Below are positions 30,196-38,375 of a DNA stretch of 46,333 bases, piece by piece. The stretch's first letter is position 1. Each line of letters opens with the position of its first letter. Location: NCBI RefSeq assembly GCF_004116385.1, contig NZ_PEIB01000006.1, positions 146,055 to 192,387 on the forward strand, read 5' to 3'. Below the pieces are notes generated by a model, which was not told the origin of the DNA, ran no database searches, and worked only from the letters and a program-made list of their open reading frames with translations. Origin of the DNA: Veronia nyctiphanis. GTDB taxonomy: Bacteria > Pseudomonadota > Gammaproteobacteria > Enterobacterales > Vibrionaceae. A program made the position numbers and the translations under genes.

Positions 30196-30591
30196 GTGTT
30201 TTTATCATCGCTATCATTCAGAAGTCTGTTGCTGTTGCGTCTGGCGCTCGACAAAAAAGAATACGCCTGCGACATCGAGCAGGACATCATGGATTTATAC
30301 TTTTTCCCCGAGCGGTTGGTGGCGAGCTACCCCGATGAATGGCGCGCCTACATAAAGCGCGGTTTGGCGAGATTAAAAATCAAAGAAGCCACCGTCGCGG
30401 CGATATTGTCTGACGTGCCCAACGAACCAAACGAAGAACAAGCGCTGTTACTCAGCAAAATTCGCAACGCCAAACCCCGTTTTGATCGCCTGATCATTGT
30501 GGTTGAAGAAGTACAGCAGGCGCAGGATGCAGACAACATCAGCGCCTTGAAAACGCCACTTCATCGATGGCTGGAGTGGGCGATTTCTTAA
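30196..30591 (+). CDS. Hypothetical protein, 131 residues
   Basis: I do not recognise this protein. It begins at GTG 30196 with GGAG five bases upstream, which supports the start. The first 17 residues are hydrophobic (FLSSLSFRSLLLLRLAL), but no clear signal cleavage site follows. The rest is charged and predicted mostly helical (KKEYACDIEQDIMDLYFF, KRGLARLKIKEATVAAIL). The gene lies between the zinc-ribbon gene and the 3' end of the nuclease-helicase gene, 29 bases from it and convergent. Amino acid usage looks like a real protein. Confidence 0.55.
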   Translation: MFLSSLSFRSLLLLRLALDKKEYACDIEQDIMDLYFFPERLVASYPDEWRAYIKRGLARLKIKEATVAAILSDVPNEPNEEQALLLSKIRNAKPRFDRLIIVVEEVQQAQDADNISALKTPLHRWLEWAIS

Positions 30592-30620
30592 TTTATTGCG
30601 GAGTCTATTGAGCTTTGTAG

Positions 30621-32576
30621 TTAGATAATGGTCTGAAAACCGCAGCTGACAAGGTAACTATATGTTTCATCATAAAACTCTTGAAGACGAGTGCAATCGT
30701 CTTCGCTGCCTTTGGGTATGAAAACAACCATGCCTTGCCTCGCACGAGTCAACAGAACACGATATGCGTTCTCCAGGTATTTTTTATCTTCCTCAGAGCG
30801 TCGGCGTTGCCACTTAGTTCCTTTAAACTTCCAATGCTCGAAGCGTTTTCCATTGTGGCGATAATCAGCATCCCAAGCCACTAAACACCAGTCTAGCTCT
30901 AAGCCTTGGACATCAAACTCGGTCGCAACCTCTTCGAGAAAGTGACATGCCCTAATATCATCATGACCGTTCAAGAACCACGCTACCGGGTCAAAGCGAT
31001 TTTTGACAAAAATACCTTCAGCTTTTAGCCGTATTCCGTTAGATGAAGCAAGGATCCCTTTGCTCTCATTAGCCCTAGATTTATGTCTAACCCATTGCTT
31101 TGCCGATTTTAAATCTCTGGTGATGAAAAGAGGGAAGTTGCCCCTTAACGTTTTTGATATTGCCAGTGCATTCGTTGCATCACCAGCAACGACATGATGA
31201 ACAAAGCTTGAAAGTGCTTCTGCGCGAAATGAACGCATAGAGGTTGATAAGTGCAGGCTCTTTAATTTATTGATCTCGCAAATATTATCTAAGTTAATTC
31301 CTTCTGAAACGTACTCCCCAGAAAGAAGTTTGTCTGAGCAATACACATCCCAATATGAAAACTGATTCTTGAGCGCGTCTAACCACCCGGCTAAACCTGC
31401 CTCACCAGTATTTATTTCCTGACCTCCGCCAATCAGTGCAATGATAAATGCCCAATCTTTATGTCGGTCCATAACTTCAATTAGAAACTCTGGCTCTGAC
31501 TTATTAAAGTGAGGCTGGTTTCTTTTTGATTGCATGAACTTAGAAGCTTGTTGGGCATTCCAAGCGCGTTGTGCTTCATCAAAAATAGCGACTTTTTCAG
31601 GTGGAACAGAGCCATCTAGGGCTTCATCTCGAAAACGGTGAATGTTTTGTATGAACTGAGAAGTCTGCCTGCGAGCTTCTGCTTTTGTTGTTGATTCCCT
31701 CTTCGACTTATCAATAGCAAGAGCTTCTTGAAGTACCGTGACTAGGGGACCATTACCACTGAGAAAAACAGAATACTCATTATCCTCTGTGTTTGAGTGT
31801 TGATTAGCTATGTTTAAGCCAACGAGAGTTTTTCCTGCACCGGGAACCCCAGTCACGAAGCAGATTACTTTCTTTTTGTTCAATCGTGCTTGATGAATCA
31901 GATCGAGAAGTTGCTCACTGGTAACGGATAGGTTTTTGTTTCCAGCTTCACTTTTGGATATGTCTTCAACTTTGTGGTTTCCATAAAGTGCTTGAGCTGC
32001 TTCAATTATCGTCGGCGTAGGCAAATAACCGCTCTTTTCCCACTCATAGGCATCAAATGACGCAGCATTAGTCAATGAAGCGGTATCTTCAATCAAACGT
32101 GCAAGGTTTGAACCATTTGACTCTAGTGGGTTCGCTACTTGGTCGTTGTCATATTGACATAGTGCTTTGTTTGATTTGGCTTTTGTAGAAACAAGTACAG
32201 GGACAATATGTTTATTGTGGCTTCCTTTATGAAAGTTTTTTAAATCTAAAGCATAGCCATGACATTGACGGATATCCGCTTGGTAAAAGTCAGCTGAACC
32301 TACTTTGAACTCAAGAACAAATATCACACCCCTATGTACCAAAATTACATCGGCACGTTTTCCCATCCTAGGAATTAGAAACTCAAAATATATGTGACCA
32401 TCGGTATTATTTAGTTGCTCTAACTCCTTCAACGCATTCACTTGTTCTGTCCAAGCAAATGTCTGGGTGTGTTCAATGCTTTGAGTATGGTGCTTTGCGA
32501 TTCTTCCGATTATTTCTTCTGCGGATAGATTTAAAAAGTCGCTTAGTGTTGATGAGAAAAATGCGCGATTACTCAT
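30621..32576 (-). CDS. Nuclease-helicase fusion, DUF2075 (Schlafen group 3-like) family
   Basis: A 651-residue protein with two parts. Residues about 60-135 look like a PD-(D/E)xK nuclease: E65, then RAD with D76, EFK with E89 and K91, and Q99 downstream. Residues about 225-650 are a P-loop ATPase of the DUF2075 type: Walker A GVPGAGKT at 243-250, Walker B IFDEAQRAW (D333, E334), LIGGGQEI, and the C-terminal helicase motifs VQGLELDWCLVAWD and NAYRVLLTRARQGMVVFIP. I start it at ATG 32576, which overlaps the XRE gene stop by 8 bases; an upstream TTG at 32594 is less likely. The stretch reads AT-richer than its neighbours, suggesting transfer. Defence against phage or plasmid DNA is inferred from architecture and location. 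It is unbroken. Confidence 0.82.
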   Translation of the reverse strand: MSNRAFFSSTLSDFLNLSAEEIIGRIAKHHTQSIEHTQTFAWTEQVNALKELEQLNNTDGHIYFEFLIPRMGKRADVILVHRGVIFVLEFKVGSADFYQADIRQCHGYALDLKNFHKGSHNKHIVPVLVSTKAKSNKALCQYDNDQVANPLESNGSNLARLIEDTASLTNAASFDAYEWEKSGYLPTPTIIEAAQALYGNHKVEDISKSEAGNKNLSVTSEQLLDLIHQARLNKKKVICFVTGVPGAGKTLVGLNIANQHSNTEDNEYSVFLSGNGPLVTVLQEALAIDKSKRESTTKAEARRQTSQFIQNIHRFRDEALDGSVPPEKVAIFDEAQRAWNAQQASKFMQSKRNQPHFNKSEPEFLIEVMDRHKDWAFIIALIGGGQEINTGEAGLAGWLDALKNQFSYWDVYCSDKLLSGEYVSEGINLDNICEINKLKSLHLSTSMRSFRAEALSSFVHHVVAGDATNALAISKTLRGNFPLFITRDLKSAKQWVRHKSRANESKGILASSNGIRLKAEGIFVKNRFDPVAWFLNGHDDIRACHFLEEVATEFDVQGLELDWCLVAWDADYRHNGKRFEHWKFKGTKWQRRRSEEDKKYLENAYRVLLTRARQGMVVFIPKGSEDDCTRLQEFYDETYSYLVSCGFQTII

Positions 32577-32802
32577 GACTGTTATCAACATCAAAACTTA
32601 GGAGGTCTGAGGGAGATAGATCCAGAGCTTGAGCAAGCCTAAATAGGTTAACTAAACCTACATTACGTTTTCCACGTTCAATACCGCTGACGTAAGTTCT
32701 ATCTAAACCGCTTCGTGAAGCGAGCTCTTCTTGACTAATGTTTAGAGAAGTTCGGAGGCTCTTTATGTGAAGCCCAAAGGGCTTTAATACCGAGTCGTTC
32801 AT
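32569..32802 (-). CDS. XRE-family helix-turn-helix regulator
   Basis: A compact DNA-binding protein of 77 residues from ATG 32802. The HTH is SQEELASRSGLDRTYVSGIE, followed by RGKRNVGLVNLFRLAQALDLSP, the classic XRE/Cro pattern of controller and antitoxin-like repressors. Frame extension upstream to 32877 has no family support. Its end overlaps the start of the nuclease-helicase gene by 8 bases, so the pair is co-translated; the regulator probably controls both. Small XRE regulators in this position commonly repress their own operon. Confidence 0.82.
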   Translation of the reverse strand: MNDSVLKPFGLHIKSLRTSLNISQEELASRSGLDRTYVSGIERGKRNVGLVNLFRLAQALDLSPSDLLSFDVDNSHE

Positions 32803-32929
32803 AGGATGACTTTTTATGAATAATATGAACGATATGCTGTTGTGATGTGGTCTATGAGTCCACGGACTATAAGTCACATCGATTCGAACTATGTATTACT
32901 TTGTAATGGCTAAAGCTAGATTTCAGCAA

Positions 32930-32963
32930 TAAAAAAAGCGCCAACCCTTTCGAGTTGGCGCTT
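32930..32963 (-). terminator. Rho-independent terminator of ssrA
   Basis: On the minus strand, AAGCGCCAACTCGAAAGGGTTGGCGCTT followed by a run of T; the stem is AAGCGCCAAC/GTTGGCGCTT. Confidence 0.92.
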
Positions 32964-32973
32964 CCCAAACGTT

Positions 32974-33341
32974 TGGTGGAGCTGGCGGGAGTTGAACCCG
33001 CGTCCAAAATCAGTCTAACTAATGGCGCTACATGCTTAGTCTTTCTTTATTCTCGTCAGTGTGCTGCGGAAAGACACGCCACACAAAGACATACCCGAAT
33101 TGAGTTTAACGCTTCCGCTCTCGAGCCAAAACTTCCACGCGATCCTGATTGGGTTTGACTACTCTTGATTCCCCGTCCTACAGGCGGAGGCTAGGGAGAG
33201 TAGGCTCTATGCAGGTTATTAAGCTGCTAGTGCGTAGTTTTCGTCGTTTGCGACTATTTTTTTGCGGCTTTTAACGAGGCCAACCGCCCCTCGGCATGCT
33301 CCACAAGCCTTCTTGATCCTGTCGAATCCTGAATCAGCCCC
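32974..33341 (-). ncRNA. ssrA: Transfer-messenger RNA (tmRNA)
   Basis: tmRNA rescues stalled ribosomes with SmpB. The 5' end (GGGGCTGATTCAGGATTCGAC) and the 3' end (GGACGCGGGTTCAACTCCC through GCTCCACCA) form the tRNA-like domain. The CCA is encoded. The tag is read from 33251 down to 33222 as GCA AAC GAC GAA AAC TAC GCA CTA GCA GCT, encoding ANDENYALAA, followed by two TAA codons. Length is 368 bases (E. coli 363). It lies just downstream of smpB on the same strand, with its own promoter inside the end of smpB. Confidence 0.98.
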
Positions 33342-33356
33342 GGAATCAGGCGGAAG

Positions 33357-33384
33357 ATAGTATCATAACTCTCTGCTGCGTCAA
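33357..33384 (-). promoter_or_regulatory. Sigma-70 promoter of ssrA
   Basis: On the minus strand, TTGACG (33384-33379), 16-base spacer, TACTAT (33362-33357). This leaves a short 5' precursor to be removed, as known for pre-tmRNA in E. coli. Confidence 0.7.
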
Positions 33385-33387
33385 TGT

Positions 33388-33876
33388 TTATCTAGCACTG
33401 TGCTTCATAATCCGTGCTTTGTCTCGCTGCCAATCGCGCTCTTTGTTTGAGTCGCGCTTGTCATGCATTTTCTTACCTTTTGCCAGACCTATTTTTATTT
33501 TAACCCACGACTGTTTCCAGTACATGGAAAGTGCCACCACGGTGAAGCCGTCGCGCGACACTTTACCTATCATGTTGTCCAGTTCACGACGTTTAAGCAG
33601 TAATTTTCTGCTTCGGGTCGGATCGGCAACAATGTGGGTAGATGCTGCGTTAAGAGGAGTGATAGTCGCGCCGTATAAAAAGGCTTCGCCATTATTATTA
33701 AACGTCACGTAACTATCGCCTATGCTGACCTTGCCAGCGCGAAGAGCCTTAACTTCCCAGCCTTGTAGCTCAAGCCCTGCTTCTATTTCGTCTTCGACGA
33801 AGAATTCATGGCGAGCTTTCTTGTTTTGCGCAATTGTGTTGCTGCCGGGTTTTTTCTTTGAATTTTTCTTAGCCAT
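33388..33876 (-). CDS. smpB: SsrA-binding protein SmpB
   Basis: SmpB binds the tRNA-like domain of tmRNA and brings it to stalled ribosomes. It has 162 residues (E. coli 160). Family blocks are all present: [53 protein letters not shown] and a basic C-terminal tail ([20 protein letters not shown]) that enters the mRNA channel. The gene is intact, directly upstream of ssrA, and divergent from ratA, the usual gammaproteobacterial arrangement. Confidence 0.98.
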   Translation of the reverse strand: MAKKNSKKKPGSNTIAQNKKARHEFFVEDEIEAGLELQGWEVKALRAGKVSIGDSYVTFNNNGEAFLYGATITPLNAASTHIVADPTRSRKLLLKRRELDNMIGKVSRDGFTVVALSMYWKQSWVKIKIGLAKGKKMHDKRDSNKERDWQRDKARIMKHSAR

Positions 33877-33985
33877 AGCCGCGCATTATACGTAGTTGGC
33901 GGAAAGCGGTGAAATACTTTTATCACTTTTTTGGCCTAAACCAAGGTTGGTGATATTATCATTGGTAATCTTCTAAGGAGACTCT

Positions 33986-34420
33986 ATGCCAAGAATCACT
34001 CGCTCCGCTTTGGTGCCGTTTAGCGCAGAGCAAATGTTTGAACTTGTTAATGATGTTGAAGCGTACCCTGCATTTTTGCCGGGTTGCGCGGGATCTCGCG
34101 TTCTCGCGACCGATGGTGAATCAATGACAGCGTCGGTAGATGTATCAAAAGCAGGTATTCGAAAGACCTTTACCACCCGAAACTCTATGGTGAACGGTCA
34201 ACGGATTGACATGCAGCTGGTTGACGGACCGTTCAGAAAGCTGGCCGGTGGTTGGCACTTCACATCACTTGATGTGGACGCGTGCAAGATAGAGTTGAAC
34301 CTTGATTTTGAATTTACCAATAAGCTGGCTGAGATGGCCTTTGGTAAAGTTTTCAATGAGCTGACAGGTAACATGGTTAAGGCATTTACGCAGCGAGCGA
34401 GAGACGTTTATGAGCCATGA
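33986..34420 (+). CDS. ratA: Ubiquinone-binding START-domain protein RatA
   Basis: A 144-residue START/coenzyme Q-binding protein; E. coli RatA was described as a toxin blocking 70S ribosome association, and the family (COQ10-like) also binds ubiquinone. Characteristic parts are VPFSAEQMFELVNDVEAYPAF near the N-terminus and MAFGKVFNELTGNMVKAFTQRA near the C-terminus. GGAG lies seven bases before the ATG. The gene is intact. The following rnfH gene begins inside its last codons (overlap 11 bases), so they form a coupled pair, as in E. coli. Confidence 0.94.
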   Translation: MPRITRSALVPFSAEQMFELVNDVEAYPAFLPGCAGSRVLATDGESMTASVDVSKAGIRKTFTTRNSMVNGQRIDMQLVDGPFRKLAGGWHFTSLDVDACKIELNLDFEFTNKLAEMAFGKVFNELTGNMVKAFTQRARDVYEP

Positions 34421-34763
34421 GCAAATGTTACATATCGAAGTGGTCTATGCGTTGCCGAATGAGCAGCGCATTTTTAAATCGATAGTGACACCGGATACGC
34501 ACGTTGAGGAGATTATTCATCAATCTGGTGTATTGGCGGCTTACCCTGAAATTGATCTGAAAAAGAATAAAGTCGGTGTGTTCAGTCGTGCGGTAAAGCT
34601 AGACGCGACGGTACATGACGGCGATCGTATTGAGATATATCGTCCATTATTGGCAGACCCGAAAGAAATTCGCCGCCGCCGCGCTGAAAAAGCCAAAGAA
34701 GAAGGCAAAGCTGACCCGGTCACGGGCGGCAAAGTGAACACGCAGCGCAAGCAAGTCGATTAA
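34410..34763 (+). CDS. rnfH: RnfH family protein (RatB)
   Basis: A small ubiquitin-like beta-grasp protein of 117 residues, the partner gene of ratA in most gammaproteobacteria; its biochemical role is not settled. The core LHIEVVYALPNEQRIFKSIV, VGVFSRAVKLDATVHDGDRI and EIYRPLLADPKEIRRRRAEK is conserved. The C-terminal tail is rich in K and R. The start overlaps ratA by 11 bases. Confidence 0.92.
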   Translation: MSHEQMLHIEVVYALPNEQRIFKSIVTPDTHVEEIIHQSGVLAAYPEIDLKKNKVGVFSRAVKLDATVHDGDRIEIYRPLLADPKEIRRRRAEKAKEEGKADPVTGGKVNTQRKQVD

Positions 34764-34785
34764 ATTAAATTTGTCTGAAGACAGT

Positions 34786-34812
34786 AAAAAGCCCGCTTTC
34801 GCGGGCTTTTTT
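34786..34812. terminator. Bidirectional terminator between rnfH and bamE
   Basis: AAAAAGCCCGC-TTTC-GCGGGCTTTTTT. It overlaps the stop codon of the convergent bamE by two bases. Confidence 0.9.
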
Positions 34813-35167
34813 AGTTGATTGGTTCGAAGAAATCTTTCGGCGGTTTGATGTCGCCTTTGATGTTAACCAGTTGGTTAGTGTCGTTGAATTCGAGGATCAG
34901 TGATTTCTTTTCTGGTTCGCTGTTGTTGGGCTTTTGCCACTGAATGTAGTACCAAGTGTTCGGCAACCCTGCCTCTACCAGCATTGGTGGGCCAAGAACA
35001 TATTGTACCTGCTCTTTGGTCATCCCCACTTTCAGTTCATCTACTGAGCTGTTATCAATGAAATTTCCCTGATTGATATCGATACGGTATACCAGCTTAT
35101 CGAACACGGAACATCCGCTGAGTGCTGCGAGAATAAGGGATACTGCGGTGATCTGTTTCCAGCTCAT
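34811..35167 (-). CDS. bamE: Outer membrane assembly lipoprotein BamE (SmpA)
   Basis: BamE is the small lipoprotein of the BAM complex that inserts outer-membrane beta-barrels. The signal peptide ends in the lipobox LSGC, with C19 lipidated. The conserved fold follows: LVYRIDINQGNFID, VGMTKEQVQYVLGPPML and NTWYYIQWQKP. It has 118 residues (E. coli 113). It is intact and convergent with rnfH. recN lies upstream on the same strand, as in E. coli. Confidence 0.96.
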   Translation of the reverse strand: MSWKQITAVSLILAALSGCSVFDKLVYRIDINQGNFIDNSSVDELKVGMTKEQVQYVLGPPMLVEAGLPNTWYYIQWQKPNNSEPEKKSLILEFNDTNQLVNIKGDIKPPKDFFEPIN

Positions 35168-35294
35168 GACGTCTTGTCTTCTCTTTGAAAAAGGAACCCG
35201 ATAATAAACAAGCCTGCCCGAGATGTAAAAACTTCGGACCGAACTTTATGCTCAGACTCTTGAAAAGTGTGAAAGTTCAGTGGGGTGGTCGGAA

Positions 35295-35429
35295 ATGTGC
35301 AGCAAGAAGCAGGGAATGGAAAACAAAGCATCGCTGTCTGGTGATAAAGCATACCGAACCCTGAAGCGGCGCAGTGGAGCAGGGGATGAACTCGCCCGGT
35401 TGATGATTGAAAATGCTGACTCTGAATAA
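35295..35429 (+). CDS. Possible small protein of 44 residues between bamE and recN
   Basis: An open frame starting MCSKKQGMENKASLSG and ending LARLMIENADSE. It lies alone on the plus strand in the 315-base gap between two minus-strand genes. The composition (basic front, acidic end, mixed residues) looks protein-like, but the ribosome site is weak at the first ATG; the second ATG (M8) has AGGGA before it. I do not recognise a family. It may be chance. Confidence 0.25.
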   Translation: MCSKKQGMENKASLSGDKAYRTLKRRSGAGDELARLMIENADSE

Positions 35430-35431
35430 AA

Positions 35432-35455
35432 CGCCTGAGGAAATGCCCTCAGGCC
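35432..35455 (-). terminator. Probable terminator of recN
   Basis: On the minus strand GCCTGAG-GGCATTTC-CTCAGGC followed by GTTTTATT. There is a good stem and a modest T tract. Confidence 0.7.
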
Positions 35456-35482
35456 GCAAGTCTAATAGCCCCAAGTACAGTA

Positions 35483-37150
35483 CTATGCAGCGATAAGCAG
35501 TTCTTTGGCATTGGCCAGTGTGTGCTCGGTGATTTCGCTACCTCCGAGCAAGCGCGCCAGCTCTTGAATACGTGAGCCTTCATCAAGCGGCAGCATGTTG
35601 GTGGTGGTCTTGCCTTTCCTGCTTTCTTTGGCCACGAACATTTGGTGATGACCACAACCCGCTACCTGCGGCAAGTGGGTAACACACATGACCTGCGTCG
35701 ATTCACCCAGTTGTCGCAGCAGTTTGCCGACGATGGCGGCGGTGGGTCCGCTGATACCGACATCGACTTCATCGAAGATAAGGGTCGGCGTTTCGACTTT
35801 CTGAGCAGTGATCACCTGAATGGCGAGTGAGATACGCGACAGCTCACCACCGGATGCGACTTTGCCCAACGCCTGCATTGGTTGGCCGGGGTTGGTTGAA
35901 ACAAGAAACTCGATATTATCGAAGCCAAGTGGTGACAATGAATTCTTTGGTTGGCCGTCAATGGCGATATGGAATTTACCTTTTTCCATACTTAATTGAT
36001 GCATGCTGGCAGAGATGCGCTTATCTAGATCTTTTGCATAGCGCTTACGACTTTTACTGAGTTTTTCTGCCGCTGTCAGGCTCGCTTGGTATTTTGCTTC
36101 GACGTCTTCTGACAGTGCTTCTATGTGTTGGTCACTGTTGGTCAGTGCATCAAGTTCTGACTTTAGCTGTTGATGGGTGCTGTAAAGCTCCGCCGGTTGA
36201 ACGGAATGCTTGCGCGATAGGCGCATGATGGTCGCCATGCGCTCGTCAAGATACATCAAGCGCTGCGGGTCCATGTCGAGCTTATCCATGTAGGCGGTCA
36301 CTTCATGGCTGGCTTCTTGCACCTGAATACTGGCTTCTTCGAGCATCTGCGCCAGTTCATTGAAGTGGTTGTCCATGGCACATAAATCGGCCAGTTGTTG
36401 CTGGGCCATTTGTAATAGCTGCATGGCGTTGGTTTCGTCGCCGTCTGACAATGTTTGGATCACTGTGTGGCCGCTGGTAGCTATATCGCCGCAGTTAGAG
36501 AGTTTTTTGTGCTCCGCTTCCAGCTCAGGGTATTCGTTGTCTTCCAATGCCAGCTCGTCGAGCTCTTTGACCTGATATTCGAGCAGCTGTTTTTGTGCTT
36601 CAAACGCTTCTTTATTTTTTTCCAGTTGCTTGAGGTTGTTTCTCGCTGAGCGCCACTCTTGATAGCGTTTGCCCATAACCGTAAGCAGATTTTGGTGCCC
36701 CGCGTACTGGTCGAGCAGGGTGAGCTGTTCATCGTTTTTCATCAGCAGTTGGTGAGCATGCTGACCATGAATGTTAATCAGGTTTTGCCCTAGAGCGCGT
36801 TGTTGTGAAGCGGGCACCGGGCTGCCGTTGATAAAAGCACGTGAACGGCCTTCTTTGGTAATGACGCGGCGCAGTATGCACTCATCGCCATCGGCCAGTT
36901 CGTTGTCTTCAAGCCAGCGACGTGCAGTGTGGTTGTTTTTTAAGCTGAAGGTTGCGGTAATATCGGCTTTGTCTTCATCCGGGCGGACCATGGCGGCATC
37001 AGCCCGATCACCCAAACATAAACCCAGTGCATCAATTGCGATAGATTTACCTGCACCCGTTTCGCCTGTGATGGTTGTCATGCCACCCTGAAAATCCAGC
37101 TCCAGTGTTTTTACAATTGCAAAGTTATGAATGGTGATGTGCGCAAGCAT
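35483..37150 (-). CDS. recN: DNA repair protein RecN
   Basis: RecN is an SMC-like ATPase that holds broken DNA ends together in recombinational repair, acting on the nucleoid. Walker A GETGAGKS is at residues 29-36, the long coiled-coil arms fill the middle (rich in E, Q, K), and the C-terminal ABC half has [14 protein letters not shown] and [15 protein letters not shown]. Length is 555 (E. coli 553). The gene is intact. Two perfect LexA boxes lie just upstream, so it is an SOS gene as in E. coli. Confidence 0.97.
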   Translation of the reverse strand: MLAHITIHNFAIVKTLELDFQGGMTTITGETGAGKSIAIDALGLCLGDRADAAMVRPDEDKADITATFSLKNNHTARRWLEDNELADGDECILRRVITKEGRSRAFINGSPVPASQQRALGQNLINIHGQHAHQLLMKNDEQLTLLDQYAGHQNLLTVMGKRYQEWRSARNNLKQLEKNKEAFEAQKQLLEYQVKELDELALEDNEYPELEAEHKKLSNCGDIATSGHTVIQTLSDGDETNAMQLLQMAQQQLADLCAMDNHFNELAQMLEEASIQVQEASHEVTAYMDKLDMDPQRLMYLDERMATIMRLSRKHSVQPAELYSTHQQLKSELDALTNSDQHIEALSEDVEAKYQASLTAAEKLSKSRKRYAKDLDKRISASMHQLSMEKGKFHIAIDGQPKNSLSPLGFDNIEFLVSTNPGQPMQALGKVASGGELSRISLAIQVITAQKVETPTLIFDEVDVGISGPTAAIVGKLLRQLGESTQVMCVTHLPQVAGCGHHQMFVAKESRKGKTTTNMLPLDEGSRIQELARLLGGSEITEHTLANAKELLIAA

Positions 37151-37176
37151 GATGAGATACCTGTATTAATTGACAC

Positions 37177-37192
37177 CTGTTAATGCATACAG
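37177..37192. promoter_or_regulatory. LexA box 1 of recN
   Basis: CTGTTAATGCATACAG, a perfect CTGT-N8-ACAG palindromic SOS box, 27 bases upstream of the recN ATG. Confidence 0.88.
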
Positions 37193-37198
37193 TATACA

Positions 37199-37214
37199 CT
37201 GTGCGTACATACAG
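37199..37214. promoter_or_regulatory. LexA box 2 of recN
   Basis: CTGTGCGTACATACAG, a second perfect CTGT-N8-ACAG box whose centre is 22 bases (two helical turns) from the first. A weaker third copy, ctgtattaattgacac, lies at 37161-37176. Confidence 0.88.
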
Positions 37215-37262
37215 TAAAGCCTGTGGTTTTTGAGTGCATAAATAAAATTTGATCCAGATAAC

Positions 37263-37289
37263 AAAAAAGCAGGCCAAGCCTGCTTTTTC
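37263..37289 (-). terminator. Terminator of nadK
   Basis: AAAAAGCAGG-CCAAG-CCTGCTTTTT. It sits 21 bases beyond the nadK stop on the minus strand, separating it from recN. Confidence 0.85.
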
Positions 37290-37309
37290 TCATTCATGGA
37301 CAGTTACGA

Positions 37310-38194
37310 TTAAAAGAGCTTACTCGACCAGCCGAGTTTCTTTCTCAGTGTGTTGTAGTAGTTGTAATTCTTGGGGTGTATCAATTTTAGGTGGCTCTGG
37401 CTTCGGTAAATGTGTACTTCTTCACCTGGACTCACGGGTAATGACACTTGGCTGTCACAGCTGACTTCCAATGTATTGCCATTTTCTGGTGATACGACAA
37501 GTTTGATACGGCGATTGGCATCTACAACCAGCGGTCTGCTTGAGAGTGTGTGCGGGAACATAGGAACCAGCGAAATCGCACTGAGGCTCGGCGAAAGAAT
37601 CGGGCCTCCCCCTGAGAGGCTATAAGCCGTTGAACCTGTTGGCGTTGAGACAATCAGCCCGTCTGAGCGCAGCGAGAAAGCGAAGGTGTCATCAATGTAG
37701 ACTTCAAACTCAATCATGTGCGCGACTTGACCGGGGTGAAGCACTGCCTCGTTGAGGGCGGTATTGAAACTGACGACTTGTCCTTGTCTGTTAACGACCT
37801 CGGCCTCTAACAAAAAGCGGTGCTCTTCAACATATTCGCCGTTCAGCACAAGGCGCAGGGAGTCTTCATATTGCTCGGGGTCAAGATCAGTAAGGAAGCC
37901 AAGTTTGCCGCGATTTACGCCGATAACATAAATATCGTATTGAGAAAGTACGCGAGCAGCACCCAGCATATTGCCATCACCACCAATAACAATGGCGAGA
38001 TCGGCACGTTCTCCCAGTGTGGCTAAGTCCGCAAAACAATCGGTGGGTAGATCAATGAGGTCTTTGAGCCTGCTTTCTACCAGCGTTTCATAACCCTGTT
38101 CCGTCAGCCAGTTATAAAGACTTTCATGTGTTGCAATGGCCTCCGGGTGTCGCGGTTTCCCTACCAGAGCAATAGTCTTGAATGGCTTAATCAT
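37310..38194 (-). CDS. nadK: NAD kinase
   Basis: NadK phosphorylates NAD to NADP in the cytoplasm and is normally essential. The 294-residue protein has the diagnostic GGDGN at 71-75, [10 protein letters not shown], and [20 protein letters not shown] with the NAD-binding loop. E. coli NadK has 292 residues. It is intact. It is divergent from grpE, as in E. coli, with recN downstream on the same strand. Confidence 0.97.
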   Translation of the reverse strand: MIKPFKTIALVGKPRHPEAIATHESLYNWLTEQGYETLVESRLKDLIDLPTDCFADLATLGERADLAIVIGGDGNMLGAARVLSQYDIYVIGVNRGKLGFLTDLDPEQYEDSLRLVLNGEYVEEHRFLLEAEVVNRQGQVVSFNTALNEAVLHPGQVAHMIEFEVYIDDTFAFSLRSDGLIVSTPTGSTAYSLSGGGPILSPSLSAISLVPMFPHTLSSRPLVVDANRRIKLVVSPENGNTLEVSCDSQVSLPVSPGEEVHIYRSQSHLKLIHPKNYNYYNTLRKKLGWSSKLF

Positions 38195-38272
38195 CCTATT
38201 GATCCTAAAACATTTAATGGCTTGATTATAAGAGAGTGAATCATAGTTGTCGTGTTTTGTCGGCCTCGACGT

Positions 38273-38301
38273 CTTGAAACGTGATGATACATCCCCATAA
38301 T
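38273..38301 (+). promoter_or_regulatory. Sigma-32 heat-shock promoter of grpE
   Basis: CTTGAAA (38273-38279), 13-base spacer, CCCCATAAT (38293-38301), an almost perfect match to the sigma-32 consensus. It lies 75 bases before the grpE start. Confidence 0.85.
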
Positions 38302-38375
38302 AGGCACGAATATTTATTTTTTAAGCGACTTATTAACATTAGTCGCGTAAAAACTGCACTTGTGGCGGAGACAGC

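Larger units (their letters stand above)
35168..35482. other. bamE-recN intergenic region
   Basis: These 315 bases separate two co-directional minus-strand genes. They contain the recN terminator at 35432-35455, presumably the bamE promoter, and the doubtful small frame noted separately. Confidence 0.5.

Noticed and set aside
30600-32960. Prophage or integrative element with integrase next to ssrA
   Set aside because: No integrase, recombinase or repeat of the tmRNA 3' end is present; only a two-gene insertion can be supported.
35164-35655. Minus-strand frames of 62 to 68 codons around bamE/recN
   Set aside because: They either overlap recN in another frame or lack ribosome sites and families.
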